A stretch of DNA of 64,000 bases from contig CAVZWL010000007.1 of assembly GCA_963778945.1 (NCBI GenBank), positions 1-64,000 on the forward strand. The letters are read 5' to 3'. Source of the stretch: Fen-1254 sp963778945. GTDB lineage: Bacteria > Bacteroidota > Ignavibacteria > UBA10030. Shown piece by piece: positions 8,581 to 17,609 of the stretch. The translations under genes and the position numbers were made by a program. The notes under the pieces were generated by a model. That model saw only the letters and a program-made list of their open reading frames with translations. It was not told the DNA's origin and did no database searches. Each line of letters begins with the position of its first letter. The first letter of the stretch is position 1.

Positions 8581-10180
8581 ACCATCTCCTCGTCCGGTCA
8601 TTCCTCCGCTGCACAGGTTCTCTGTTTTTGCGCTGCTCGCTCTGCTGCTCCGGCGTCAGCGGCGGAAGGGGAGCAGTCAATTTTTCATCCGGATAAGTGC
8701 ACACCATTTTCTTGCCTAAAAATTCTTCCAGCTTCACAAGTTCATAGGCGTCGTCTTCGGCGGCAAAATTGACCGCAATTCCCTTCGCTCCGGCGCGTCC
8801 CGTCCGCCCGATCCGGTGGACGTATTCTTCCACATCGGTCGGCATGTTGTAATTGATAACATGCGTAATTCCTTCGATATGCAATCCACGGGAAGCCACA
8901 TCGGTCGCAACAAGAACGCGGATTTTTCCCTCCCTGAATCTTTCTAACCGGTACACGCGCTGCTTTTGTTCCACATCGCCGGAAAGAAGTGCGCAGCTAA
9001 CGCCATAGGCATGAAGAAGTTCTTTTACATGGCGTGCGTCGTCACGGCGGTTGACAAACATCAGGACGCGGTCAAGGTTCTTTTGCATGATAAGATGATA
9101 TACAAGCGCCGGTTTTTGATTGTATGTGGTAATATAGGTGATCTGTTCGACCGTTTCAACAGCAATTTTGTCCGGCATAATGGCAACGTCGAATGCCTGA
9201 CGCGTCCATGTTTCCGCAAGACGCCTGACTTCGGGCGAAATAGTTGCTGAGAAAAACATCGTCTGCCGGCGTGCTTTCGGCGGTGTACTCAAAACAATGG
9301 TTCGCACGCTGCTTATGAATCCCATATCGAGCATGCGGTCGGCTTCATCAAGCACGAGAATCTCCACCTTGCTGAGGTCGATGAGGCGCCGCTTCATAAA
9401 ATCAAGAAGACGTCCCGGCGTGCAGACAAGAATATCGCATGCTTCGGTTTTCAACGCATGTTCCTGCTGTGTGTAGTTCATGCCGCCAAAGACGGGTTGA
9501 ACGCGGCAGGGAACGTATTTACCCAGACCGTGTGCATCCCGATCTATCTGCATCACAAGTTCGCGAGTCGGCGCCAGAATCAGCGCCCGCGGAACACCAT
9601 GATGATGTTTTTCATGCAGCGGATGTTTAATAAAATGCGCCAAAATCGCAATCAGATATGCGGCCGTTTTTCCGGTTCCCGTTTGTGCCTGCGCCGTTAC
9701 GTCGTCCCCCCGCAAAGATTGGACAAGCGTTTCCGCCTGAACGGGAGTGCAATACTGAAACTTCAGGTCGTAAATGGAATGCATAATTTCATGGGGAAGT
9801 TCGAGATCGTGAAAACGTGTTTTTCCGTCGACGACCTGCACTTTGAAAACAGAACTGTCCCAGGGTTTTATCGGAGCATCTGGAACAAGTGGAGCAGCCG
9901 GGGCAGGCGGAACTTTTAGGGCGCCGTGTGCTGCCGGAACCGATGAAGGATGCTGACCCGGTGTGCGTTGTGCAAGTTTCGCATGCCGTGCGGCATATTC
10001 TTCCCGCGTTTCCCGTCTCTGATGTTCGCGCGGACGATGCGTGCCTGAAGGTTTTTCGTGCTGTGTTGCTTTTTGATTTCTGTTCGGTAAAAGTTTTGGA
10101 GCTTTGATTGATGGGACGGCGGGAACAGGTGCTGGTTTTTTAAAAATGCCTTTAATGCGTGTAACGATTTTTCTAAACAA
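8579..10180 (-). CDS. DEAD-box ATP-dependent RNA helicase (RhlE-like)
   Basis: 533 residues with a basic, Pro/Gln-rich extension of about 115 residues. The two RecA domains carry TPVQ (Q motif), AQTGTGKT at 165-172 (Walker A), PTRELV, TPGRLLDF, DEAD at 279-282, SAT, VATDVASRGLHI and HRIGRTGRAG. All motifs needed for ATP-driven RNA unwinding are present, so it likely acts in ribosome assembly or mRNA turnover. The start is a TTG; no ATG lies between it and the core, and the Shine-Dalgarno is weak, so the true N-terminus is uncertain. It converges on the metB-like gene with heptad repeats between. Confidence 0.92.
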   Translation of the reverse strand: MFRKIVTRIKGIFKKPAPVPAVPSIKAPKLLPNRNQKATQHEKPSGTHRPREHQRRETREEYAARHAKLAQRTPGQHPSSVPAAHGALKVPPAPAAPLVPDAPIKPWDSSVFKVQVVDGKTRFHDLELPHEIMHSIYDLKFQYCTPVQAETLVQSLRGDDVTAQAQTGTGKTAAYLIAILAHFIKHPLHEKHHHGVPRALILAPTRELVMQIDRDAHGLGKYVPCRVQPVFGGMNYTQQEHALKTEACDILVCTPGRLLDFMKRRLIDLSKVEILVLDEADRMLDMGFISSVRTIVLSTPPKARRQTMFFSATISPEVRRLAETWTRQAFDVAIMPDKIAVETVEQITYITTYNQKPALVYHLIMQKNLDRVLMFVNRRDDARHVKELLHAYGVSCALLSGDVEQKQRVYRLERFREGKIRVLVATDVASRGLHIEGITHVINYNMPTDVEEYVHRIGRTGRAGAKGIAVNFAAEDDAYELVKLEEFLGKKMVCTYPDEKLTAPLPPLTPEQQSEQRKNREPVQRRNDRTRRW

Positions 10181-10449
10181 TGTGCTATAATCTTTCTTCT
10201 CTTAGTTTATGATGTCTTCTAATATACAGGAAAAAAGGAAATGACAAAGCAAAGAAAATTATGAAAACGATGGAAGAGCTAAAATTCTCGGGAATCGAAC
10301 AAATTGGAACGATTTAAAGCAGGATGTGGTTTTGTGGAAGACCTGGAATCTTGACATTTTCGCAAAAATGAAGCAAATATTTCTCTATAATAAAGAGCAA
10401 AGACAGCTAAACGAAAAGATTTCCTGATTAAAAAAACTGGAGATAAAGA

Positions 10450-11139
10450 ATGAAAATCAAAGCCGTCATTTTTGGCGCTACCGGCATGGTTGGCGAAGGT
10501 GTTTTACACGAGTCCCTTCAACATGAAGATGTCGAATCGGTACTGGTCATCGGCAGAAGGCCTTGCGATGTCGAGCATCCAAAACTCAAAGAAATCGTTC
10601 ACGGCGATTTTTACGATTACTCAAATATTGAAGAGCGCCTCAAAGGGTATCATGCATGTTTTTTCTGCCTTGGCGTGAGTTCATTGGGAAAAAAGGAAAA
10701 CGAATACCGGCGGATTACTTACGATCTGACATTGCAGGCGGCACGAACATTATCGAGACTTAATCCGGATATGACGTTTTGCTATGTGTCCGGAGCGGGA
10801 ACGGACAGCAGTGAAAAAGGGAAGATCATGTGGGCAAGAGTAAAAGGGAAGACGGAAAACGACCTGGCAAAACTCCCGTTCAAAAAAGTTTTCCTCTTTC
10901 GTCCGGGACTTATCAAGCCGATTAAAGGATTGAAACACGCTTTTACTCTGGCGAAAGCCGCAGGCGCTCTGTATCCGGTTTGGAAATTATTGTTTCCGCG
11001 TTATGTGTGCACGTTGGAAGATGTAGGCCGTGCAATGATCCGTGCTGCCTTGTACGGATATACCAAAAACATAATCGAGTGCAGGGACATTGCCATTCTG
11101 GCCGGTTCCGGTGATAATAGCGGAAAAAAATCTTTGTAA
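10450..11139 (+). CDS. NAD(P)-binding Rossmann-fold protein (atypical SDR, TIP30/NmrA-like)
   Basis: 229 residues starting after GGAGATAAAGA, a good Shine-Dalgarno. The N-terminus has the dinucleotide motif FGATGMVGEG followed by a basic GRR at the end of strand 2, suggesting NADP preference. FCYVSGAGTDSSEKG and the RPGLIKP segment fit the oxidoreductase HTATIP2-like group of atypical short-chain dehydrogenases. The canonical YxxxK pair is not evident, so it may be a redox-sensing or poorly catalytic member. It stands alone, divergent from the helicase, with REP-like palindromes downstream. Substrate unknown. Confidence 0.8.
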   Translation: MKIKAVIFGATGMVGEGVLHESLQHEDVESVLVIGRRPCDVEHPKLKEIVHGDFYDYSNIEERLKGYHACFFCLGVSSLGKKENEYRRITYDLTLQAARTLSRLNPDMTFCYVSGAGTDSSEKGKIMWARVKGKTENDLAKLPFKKVFLFRPGLIKPIKGLKHAFTLAKAAGALYPVWKLLFPRYVCTLEDVGRAMIRAALYGYTKNIIECRDIAILAGSGDNSGKKSL

Positions 11140-11274
11140 AGTGTTTTAAGCCAACGATTACTCTGATCTATCTTCTGCAACCGATCTCGTGAAGAATAAA
11201 AATGTTATCAAGCATTAACGTAATTCACATGAGATGACTCCACAGTCATTCAAACGGGTGATGTCCAGCTTTTT

Positions 11275-11416
11275 CCGCGACCACCCGCCAGAAGATGATG
11301 CAGGTCGGGTAAACCGGTCGCGGCTACAGAGAATCTGCAGAAGAATCCAGAGAATAATATTTGTAGCCGACACCGGCCTGCTCGACTGATGCAGTCATTC
11401 AGGCGGGTGGTGTCGG
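11275..11416. repeat. Two GC-rich REP-like palindromes
   Basis: Unit 1 (11275-11323) begins CCGCGACC and ends GGTCGCGG, with inner ACCCG/CGGGT arms. Unit 2 (11367-11416) begins CCGACACC and ends GGTGTCGG, with an inner GGCCTG/CAGGC arm. Both loops contain GATG-CAG. A third related piece, CAGTCATTCAAACGGGTG, lies at about 11243. No gene is found in 11140-11425. The shared layout suggests a dispersed palindromic repeat family. Confidence 0.6.
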
Positions 11417-11425
11417 ATGGTTCGT

Positions 11426-12742
11426 GTTGCGTCATAAATAAAGGTAACCATAAATTATGGAGTAGGAGAATCCTTTTTGAGGAGATACCGAGGTAAAGGA
11501 TCGGCCTGTTTAACGATAGCATGGATTTTCTTTTTCATAATCTTTTGGAGAATAAAAGGATTAAGCTTTGAGTATGTATCCTGTAGCTTGATTTTGGTAG
11601 ATTCCGGGATCTCGGGAGACAGGAGAAGCCGTTGGAAAGGAGTCTGGGGTTCATCATAAAGTTTTTTAATCTTCGCTCCGACACGTTTTTTAGCAATAAG
11701 CTTGGTCGATGGAATAAAGAAGTTCATAAGCAACTTCCATTGAGAACAATAGAGAGAGTCCAGGAGTTTTGCCAAGTGTGGTTGAGCAAAGCGCTGATAG
11801 CCAAGATATTGGCGGACGAGAGTCCAATTTTTTTCTTCCACATGGGCGTTATCGTTTTTGTGATAAGGTCGAGAACGTGTAAACTGTACAGGACTTTTGC
11901 GATCAGTAAAGTATTTATGAATGGGCCAATTTAAGAATTCAGAACCATTGTCGCAATCGAAGCCAAGAATGGGAAAGGGTAATGATCCTTCAATGTCCTT
12001 AAGAGCAGAGAGCACACCTCGTTCACCTTTTCCCCAGACAGCTCGTTGTTCACGCCAAGAAGTGGCCAAATCGATGCAATTGATCGTTAAAACATACATT
12101 CCTTCGGTTGTAGTGCCGCAGTGAGCGACGGTATCGGCTTCGAGAAATCCGGGGCGTTTTTCGTCCCATTGATCGGTTGCGATGGGAATGTGCCGTTTAA
12201 GCAATGATCCTGGCTTGGTCGTAGAGAGGCCGTATTTGTGTGCTGAGGCACGCACAGGAGCCATAAGGCGGTCAATGGTGGACGGAGAGATACTCAGCAG
12301 CAATGAAGATTGTTTTGAGTCTAAGTTCTTATGGAAAAATGTATTGTAGAACGGGAGCCAGAGTGGTAAAGCTGCTTTGAGCCGTTTGGAGCACGGAAGA
12401 TTAAGGATGCTCCAGATGCATTTAAGGACTTCCACAATGACTGGATCAGCATATTTCTTTGGTCGGCCTTTACATTTGGTCAAAAAGCTTTTACGTGTAT
12501 TCTTTAGATTACGTAACAGCCGGATAGCATATTTACGGTTATATTCACAAACAGCACAAAATTCATCGAGGATTTTACGCTTTTGTTTCTTTCTCGCGAT
12601 TCGATAACGTTCTCGAATGGATTCAAGATATTCTCGTTTGCTGTTGATTCCCATATATGTAACCTTTCTTTTTTCGGTTACATATATTATGAGTCAACGA
12701 CTATTTCGCAATACCTCTAAAGTTACATTATTTATGAGTCAA
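11426..12742 (-). mobile_element. Insertion sequence with rve-type DDE transposase
   Basis: A single transposase gene is bounded by imperfect inverted repeats: GTTGCGTCATAAATAAAGG at 11426 on the left, and on the right the complement of TTATTTATGAGTCAA ending at about 12742. A second, inner copy (TATTATGAGTCAAC, ending 12697) also matches the left end, so the right boundary is ambiguous. No convincing target-site duplication is visible. The size of about 1.3 kb is normal for a one-gene IS. Confidence 0.75.
11455..12654 (-). CDS. IS transposase, integrase-core (rve) DDE type, ISNCY/ISDol1-like
   Basis: 399 residues. An N-terminal HTH region (ILDEFCAVCEYNRKYAIRLL) precedes an integrase-core catalytic domain with the DDE triad in FLEADTVAHCG, FDCDNGSEF and NAHVEEKNW. 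The frame is intact from ATG to stop, so the element may be active. The family assignment rests on remembered similarity to integrase-core transposases of the ISNCY group and is not certain. It lies between the Rossmann protein and the SpoU methyltransferase. Confidence 0.85.
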   Translation of the reverse strand: MGINSKREYLESIRERYRIARKKQKRKILDEFCAVCEYNRKYAIRLLRNLKNTRKSFLTKCKGRPKKYADPVIVEVLKCIWSILNLPCSKRLKAALPLWLPFYNTFFHKNLDSKQSSLLLSISPSTIDRLMAPVRASAHKYGLSTTKPGSLLKRHIPIATDQWDEKRPGFLEADTVAHCGTTTEGMYVLTINCIDLATSWREQRAVWGKGERGVLSALKDIEGSLPFPILGFDCDNGSEFLNWPIHKYFTDRKSPVQFTRSRPYHKNDNAHVEEKNWTLVRQYLGYQRFAQPHLAKLLDSLYCSQWKLLMNFFIPSTKLIAKKRVGAKIKKLYDEPQTPFQRLLLSPEIPESTKIKLQDTYSKLNPFILQKIMKKKIHAIVKQADPLPRYLLKKDSPTP

Positions 12743-12782
12743 TGCGTGGTTTTAAAAACGTATTTGGTAGATAGATAAATTC

Positions 12783-13607
12783 TTAGCAACTTAAAGCGTT
12801 CCGCTGCCTGATGACTTCATAAAGAAATACTGCAGAAGCGCTCGCTACGTTGAGCGAATCCACGCTGCCATGCATCGGAACGGCGACTGCGCTTGAGCAT
12901 GCCGCCAGAACCTCCGGCGAAATGCCGTTCCCTTCACTGCCCAGTATAATACAGATGTCTTTTGTGCAGTCGGTCGTAGAGAGAGTATATTCTTCCGTAT
13001 GCGGGTGGGCGGCAATGACAGATATGTTATGGCGCGTGCGGAGTGTCCGTATGGTCTCTATGAGATTGGTGCAATGGACGATAGGAAGCGTAAAAACGGT
13101 TCCCATAGAATTTCGTACAGCGCGCCGTAAATAGGGACTGCTGGAGGTTTCGCCGACCAGAATTCCATGCACGCCGAATGCTGCGCAATTACGGACTACC
13201 ACACCCAGATTTTCCGAGTTTGTTAAACCGTCCAGAGCAATAAAAAGATACGGCCTCGGCGCGTCAGCCAAAACAGATTCAATTGCGGCAGGAACCGGAA
13301 TTTTTCCCAGCGCCATAATACCCTGATGCAGGTTAAAGCCGACAATCGTTTCCAGTATATTTTTGGACGCTGTATAAACGCGGATCTGCTCGGGCCGGGC
13401 TTCGAGCAGCGGACGGTATTTATCGAGCCATTCCGGCGTGATAAGCACGGAGAGAATTTCCAGACGGCTTTCAATCAACCGCCGCACCACTTTTTCCCCT
13501 TCGGCGATAAAAATTCCTTCCCGAAAATGTTCGACCGGCTGCCGCAGCGTCCTGTACGGATACAGTTCCGGAATGTCGAGAGACGATATGGCAATGATAT
13601 CAGTCAT
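12783..13607 (-). CDS. SpoU/TrmH-family RNA 2'-O-ribose methyltransferase
   Basis: 274 residues. The N-terminal half is a substrate-binding domain (ESRLEILSVLITPEWLD). The C-terminal SPOUT domain has motif 1 (LTNSENLGVVVRNCAAFG), motif 2 (IILGSEGNGIS) and motif 3 (VPMHGSVDSLNVASASAV), which form the trefoil-knot SAM site. It likely methylates rRNA or tRNA; RlmB- and TrmH-type activities cannot be separated by eye. Length is usual for the family. It is a single gene, downstream of the CDF transporter on the same strand with a 212-nt gap. Confidence 0.88.
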   Translation of the reverse strand: MTDIIAISSLDIPELYPYRTLRQPVEHFREGIFIAEGEKVVRRLIESRLEILSVLITPEWLDKYRPLLEARPEQIRVYTASKNILETIVGFNLHQGIMALGKIPVPAAIESVLADAPRPYLFIALDGLTNSENLGVVVRNCAAFGVHGILVGETSSSPYLRRAVRNSMGTVFTLPIVHCTNLIETIRTLRTRHNISVIAAHPHTEEYTLSTTDCTKDICIILGSEGNGISPEVLAACSSAVAVPMHGSVDSLNVASASAVFLYEVIRQRNALSC

Positions 13608-13819
13608 GATGCATCAATATGGATAAATAATGGGACAAAAAAAATCCATTGTAAAAAAACGACAGGGATTTATTGAAAGTATATCCTCGATTATTCTGCA
13701 ATGTGAATCACAATCCCTCTGAAGACGAAACAAGCATGAAAGAATGGAACTTAAAAACTGCTGTTTGAATGTTAGAAATAAGCCGGAATGCTATTGAAAA
13801 AGAGGAGTCATCGTTCAAA

Positions 13820-14710
13820 TTATACAATCAATGATTGCGAATCGCACCGACCGCATTCGCACTGGATAGTGATATGTGCGATGTTGAAGCGGTGCTTCAA
13901 TTCGTGCTCAAGAGAGGAGAGAATGGCTTCCGTTTCGCCGACCATCATGTTCTGGACACGGATGTGCGCTTCAAAGTGGACGGCTGTTTCGGACATCTGC
14001 CATAAGTGGGCATGATGAACATTTTCAATTCCGGGAATCGTACGCATAAAGCTGCAGACTTTCTCAAGAGATATGGAAGAGGGTGCTGCCATCATGAAAA
14101 TATCGGTAGTATCCTTGATGATATCGTAGGATTCCCAGATGATATAAAAGGCGATTAAAATCGTAATGAGCGGATCGATCCACGAAACCGACCAGAACCG
14201 AATTGCCAGTCCTCCAATCACCACGCCCGCACTGGAAACGGTGTCGGAGAGAAAGTGAAGGGAGGCGGATCGAAAATTGAGATTATGATGAGCGTGACTG
14301 CGCAGAAGGAGCATTCCGGCGAGGTTCGCAAAAAAGCCCACTCCCCCTACGATGAGCATGATCATTCCGGAAGGTATGGACGGATGAAGGAATCTTTCGT
14401 AAGCTTCTTTAACAAGAAAAACGCACAGGACGACAAGAACGGATGCATTGATCGCGGCGGCAAGAATTTCGGCGCGTTTTTTGCCAAAAGTGTATCGCAT
14501 CGTTTTAGGCTGTTTTCCGATCCGCAGGGCGATACCGCTGATCATCAGAGCTATACCGTCGCTGAAATTGTGCAAAGCATCTGAAAGGAGGGATAGACTT
14601 CCGGCGGCAATGCCGCCGATAATTTCTGCCGCCGTAATAACAAAGTTCAGAACGATTGCACTTGTCAATCGCAGTGCCGTATTCTCTGTATGCTGTTCGT
14701 GATGATCCAT
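13820..14710 (-). CDS. Cation diffusion facilitator (Zn/Co/Cd efflux), CzcD/ZitB type
   Basis: 296 residues with six predicted membrane helices. Metal-site motifs are seen twice: SDALHNFSDG in TM2 and SLHFLSDTVSS in TM5, the HxxxD pairs that coordinate Zn2+. A cytosolic C-terminal domain follows (IPGIENVHHAHLWQM, VHFEAHIRV), typical of CDF dimerisation. The protein exports divalent cations in exchange for protons across the inner membrane. No metalloregulator gene lies beside it. Start ATG at 14710. Confidence 0.92.
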   Translation of the reverse strand: MDHHEQHTENTALRLTSAIVLNFVITAAEIIGGIAAGSLSLLSDALHNFSDGIALMISGIALRIGKQPKTMRYTFGKKRAEILAAAINASVLVVLCVFLVKEAYERFLHPSIPSGMIMLIVGGVGFFANLAGMLLLRSHAHHNLNFRSASLHFLSDTVSSAGVVIGGLAIRFWSVSWIDPLITILIAFYIIWESYDIIKDTTDIFMMAAPSSISLEKVCSFMRTIPGIENVHHAHLWQMSETAVHFEAHIRVQNMMVGETEAILSSLEHELKHRFNIAHITIQCECGRCDSQSLIV

Positions 14711-15260
14711 ATTGATATTCTACAACGAAAGCGGAGTAAAATCAATTCCCTTTGAAAAATATATTCTGCAGCATAATGCGACTTACGCCTTAATAAGGAA
14801 CTATGCAATTCCTCGAAACCTGTATATGCCATGCATATTCAGAATAGGCGTCAAATTTATGAAAATTGACGGTGACAGCTCGTCCGTATGAAAGGATTCA
14901 GTCTATTCATAGTATGGAAGACCCCATGCATTCCCGAAAACATCTAACATGCTCTCGGGATGGTATCGGTTTTTAGCTCAAGGGGAATCACTTGCGGCTG
15001 GGAAACCCGACTGCCTGTAGAATGCATAAGATGATGTGAATAATCGATATGTTGAATAGATGTTACGAATATCGCAGAAAAGTAATAAAACTTCCAATAT
15101 TCAGCATAATATATTGCATTTAGAAGATGTAATGCCTGTTATTATTGCCAGAATTCTATATATTAATACATTAGATATAAATATATGAGCTTATATATTG
15201 CATAATACAAATATTATGTTTATATTAATCATATAAAGTTTTATATATTAAGATGTTAGT
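14711..15260. other. AT-rich intergenic region upstream of the HTH gene
   Basis: No gene is seen in 550 nt. From about 15060 to 15260 the DNA is extremely A/T rich. The 11-mer ATATATTGCAT occurs at 15109-15119 and again at 15193-15203, 84 bp apart (close to eight helical turns). This is a possible operator pair or curved-DNA segment for the small regulator that follows, although chance repeats are likely in such biased sequence. Confidence 0.4.
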
Positions 15261-15281
15261 TTTATAAAAAGGAGATTAAGC

Positions 15282-15632
15282 ATGCTTAAGTTCAATTTTC
15301 AGCGTATATTGAAGGCACGCGGAGTTGAAAAGCCGTATACGTACCTTGTGAAAGAGGGATTTTCGCGCAACATTGCTGTTCGCATGAATACCGGCAAAAT
15401 GAAGACAATGAACCTGAAAGACCTGGAAAAACAATGTGTAAGGTTCCAATGTACTCCGAACGATCTCTTGGAATGGATTCCTGACCGTTACGTGACCGAT
15501 ATTTCTTCCCATCCGCTTCGGGATCTGAAACGGACCGACACTTCGGCTAACATTAAAGCGATACTCAGCTCGATTCCTATTTCTCAGCTTGAAGAAATTG
15601 AAAATTATATCAAAGAGAAGGTGAAGAGTTGA
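15282..15632 (+). CDS. Small XRE/Cro-type helix-turn-helix regulator
   Basis: 116 residues starting at ATG 15282 after AAGGAG (7-8 nt spacing), a strong ribosome site. The first ~65 residues match the Cro/C1-type HTH layout: FNFQRILKARG (helix 1), YTYLVKEGFSRNIAVRMNTG (helices 2-3) and LKDLEKQCVRFQCTPNDLLEW (helices 4-5, with the usual CTPNDLL ending). A coiled C-terminal tail (ISQLEEIENYIKEKVKS) may mediate dimerisation. It likely binds the AT-rich region just upstream and regulates itself. No partner toxin is seen; the next gene is a zinc ribbon. Confidence 0.75.
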   Translation: MLKFNFQRILKARGVEKPYTYLVKEGFSRNIAVRMNTGKMKTMNLKDLEKQCVRFQCTPNDLLEWIPDRYVTDISSHPLRDLKRTDTSANIKAILSSIPISQLEEIENYIKEKVKS

Positions 15633-15640
15633 TCGGTTTA

Positions 15641-15686
15641 TTAGTTCGTAGTTCGTAGTTCGTAGTTTATAGTTCATAGTTCATAG
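15641..15686 (+). repeat. Heptad array, six units
   Basis: Units are TTAGTTC, GTAGTTC, GTAGTTC, GTAGTTT, ATAGTTC, ATAGTTC and a trailing ATAG, in perfect 7-nt register. The array starts 8 nt after the HTH gene stop and fills most of the space before the zinc-ribbon gene. Confidence 0.9.
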
Positions 15687-15724
15687 GCTCTGGTTTGTGG
15701 TTATTTAAACTTTGGAGAAAAAAT

Positions 15725-15886
15725 ATGAAAAAAGAGGATAAACCATTGTTGCTCCGCTGCCCGCATTGCAAGCAGGTGCGCGAGCCGGACTATAACGAGA
15801 CAACAAAACGGTATGTCTGCTCTATCTGCTCTGCACCGCTCGATCAGCAGGTGTTTATCGAAAAAAAGAAACGCGGGCTGAAGTAA
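15725..15886 (+). CDS. Small zinc-ribbon protein
   Basis: 53 residues, start ATG 15725 chosen because GGAGAAAAAAT precedes it; the in-frame ATG at 15695 lies nearer the repeat array and adds an unlikely hydrophobic leader. Two CxxC knuckles (LRCPHCKQ and YVCSICSAP) flank a 16-residue loop and form a rubredoxin-like Zn ribbon. The basic tail ends KKKRGLK. It may bind nucleic acid or act as a small adaptor; no specific function is recognised. It follows the HTH gene on the same strand and may be cotranscribed with it. Confidence 0.65.
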   Translation: MKKEDKPLLLRCPHCKQVREPDYNETTKRYVCSICSAPLDQQVFIEKKKRGLK

Positions 15887-15975
15887 TTAATTTATTCTTT
15901 TCTCAGGAAAATATCCGAAGTTGAACAAATTTTTTATTTTAAAATCCGTATTTACTCAGCACGTTCTTCCCTGTA

Positions 15976-16014
15976 GCCGCGGGCGATGACCGCGGAGGAT
16001 TCCTGACGTCAGGA
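15976..16014. repeat. GC-rich palindromes (REP-like)
   Basis: CCGCGG-gcgatga-CCGCGG (15977-15995) is followed by the 14-bp perfect palindrome TCCTGACGTCAGGA (16001-16014). The GCCGCGGGCGATG stretch closely matches GCCGCGGGTGATG at 37764, suggesting one dispersed family. Confidence 0.55.
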
Positions 16015-16090
16015 TGCCTCTGCAGGAGGGCGAAGTCGGTTATAAAAAAGCACATTTGCTCATTACTTAAATGCTTCGAAAGGAAAAAAC

Positions 16091-17152
16091 ATGCCGCACC
16101 TGTTTTCATCTTTAAAAATACGAGGGGTCCAACTAAAAAACAGAATTGCACTTTCGCCGATGTGCCAGTATTCAAGTGTCGATGGAGTTCCGAATGCCTG
16201 GCATCTTGTGCACCTTGGAAGCCGGGCAATCGGAGGGGCGGGTTTGATTCTCACGGAGGCCACAGCAGTTTCGCCTGAAGGCAGAATATCGCCGGACGAT
16301 TGCGGCATATGGAACGACGCGCAGGCCAAGGCGTTTAAAAATATTACAGATTTTATTTCTTCGCATCACGGCGTGCCGGGCATACAGCTTGCACATGCAG
16401 GCCGTAAAGCATCGACCTATGCGCCGGGCAAAGAGGACGGCGAAGTCAAGCGGGAAAACGGCGGCTGGCAGACCCTGGCTCCGAGCGCAATTTCTTTTTC
16501 GGAAAATTATCCGGCGCCGAAAGAAATGACGGAGAGCGATATTGAAATCGTCCAAGAACAATTTTGCAGAGCGGCTCAGCGGAGCATCGATGCCGGATTT
16601 CGATTCATAGAATTGCATATGGCGCACGGCTATCTTATGCATGAATTTCTTTCCCCTCTGACAAATACGAGAACCGACGAGTACGGCGGAAGCTTCGATA
16701 ATCGAGTCCGGTTTCCGCTGGAAGTTCTGGTCGGTATACGGAAAGTCGTTCCGGATTTATTCCCGATTATAATACGCATATCATCGACAGATTGGGTGCA
16801 AGGAGGCTGGGATATTGAACAGTCGGTTCGGTTTGCCGGTAAACTTAAAGAGGCGGGAGCAGACCTGATCGATTGCTCCAGCGGGGGAAATATTCTCCGT
16901 GCTTCCATACCTGCAGGTCCGGGATATCAGGTTCCCTTTGCGGAACGAATAAAACGTGAAAGCGGAATTCTGACCGGGGCAGTCGGTTTTATCACGTCGC
17001 CAGAACAAGCGGAGAATATTATCACTCAAGGGCAGGCAGATATTGTTCTTCTGGGAAGAGAATTATTGAGAAATCCATACTGGCCTCTTTCTGCCGCACG
17101 GCAGCTAAAAGCCGATATCGACTGGCCCCGGCAGTATGTGCGGGGAAGATAG
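16091..17152 (+). CDS. Old Yellow Enzyme family NADH:flavin oxidoreductase (YqjM-like)
   Basis: 353 residues, a full-length FMN-dependent TIM barrel. Diagnostic segments are LKNRIALSPMCQYSS near the N-terminus (YqjM-class Cys contacting FMN), GIQLAHAGRKAS, ELHMAHGYLMHEFLSPLTNTRTDEYGGS, and near the C-terminus TGAVGFIT and VLLGRELLRNPYW (phosphate site). The class reduces alpha,beta-unsaturated carbonyls or nitro compounds with NADPH. The conserved His of GIQLAHAGRKAS is expected to bind substrate. It is monocistronic with no visible regulator, and its stop codon overlaps the next heptad array. Confidence 0.9.
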   Translation: MPHLFSSLKIRGVQLKNRIALSPMCQYSSVDGVPNAWHLVHLGSRAIGGAGLILTEATAVSPEGRISPDDCGIWNDAQAKAFKNITDFISSHHGVPGIQLAHAGRKASTYAPGKEDGEVKRENGGWQTLAPSAISFSENYPAPKEMTESDIEIVQEQFCRAAQRSIDAGFRFIELHMAHGYLMHEFLSPLTNTRTDEYGGSFDNRVRFPLEVLVGIRKVVPDLFPIIIRISSTDWVQGGWDIEQSVRFAGKLKEAGADLIDCSSGGNILRASIPAGPGYQVPFAERIKRESGILTGAVGFITSPEQAENIITQGQADIVLLGRELLRNPYWPLSAARQLKADIDWPRQYVRGR

Positions 17153-17333
17153 TGAATGGTTAATGGTATACTGAGAACTGAGTTAAGATCTGGAAGTTCG
17201 TGGTACTTGGTTCTTAGTGGGTAGTTATCGTGCGGAAGTTCAATGTTCAACGTGCTGCGGTTGAAAATGATGAATAGTGAATAGTAAACTGCAAACTGAG
17301 AACTGCAAACTGTGAACTGTGAAAAGTAAAAGG
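17152..17333 (+). repeat. Degenerate heptad arrays in three blocks
   Basis: Block 1 (17152-17184) reads GTGAATG GTTAATG GTATACT GAGAACT GAG. Block 2 (about 17195-17227) reads AGTTCGT GGTACTT GGTTCTT AGTGGGT AGTTATC. Block 3 (17271-17333) has nine units: TGAATAG x2, TAAACTG, CAAACTG, AGAACTG, CAAACTG, TGAACTG, TGAAAAG, TAAAAGG. Reverse-complemented, block 3 units read CAGTTCA/CAGTTTG, the same core as the TAGTTCG arrays. Confidence 0.8.
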
Positions 17334-17609
17334 AAAGCAAAATATGCAGATTGTTGGGCACTTTAGTATAATAATCAAAACAAAACAGAATTGATGATGG
17401 TATACATATTTCAATGACAAAATATTTCGCGTATCTGTTTTCGATAATGCTTTTGCTTGCCGGTTCGGATTGCAAAAAAAATCCTGTTGCTCCACCACCG
17501 CCGAATAGTAATGACACAACATCGAACAACTTCACATTCCAGTCTTTTACATTCGGCGGGAATGCGGGAAGCTGCATTTTTAGCGATGTTGCGATCATAA
17601 ACGATACTA

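Noticed and set aside
14930..15030. Possible riboswitch-like sequence (GGGGAATCAC...GGGAAACCCGACTGCC)
   Set aside because: Superficial resemblance to a conserved RNA core, but the required helices could not be paired and the next gene is 250 nt away.
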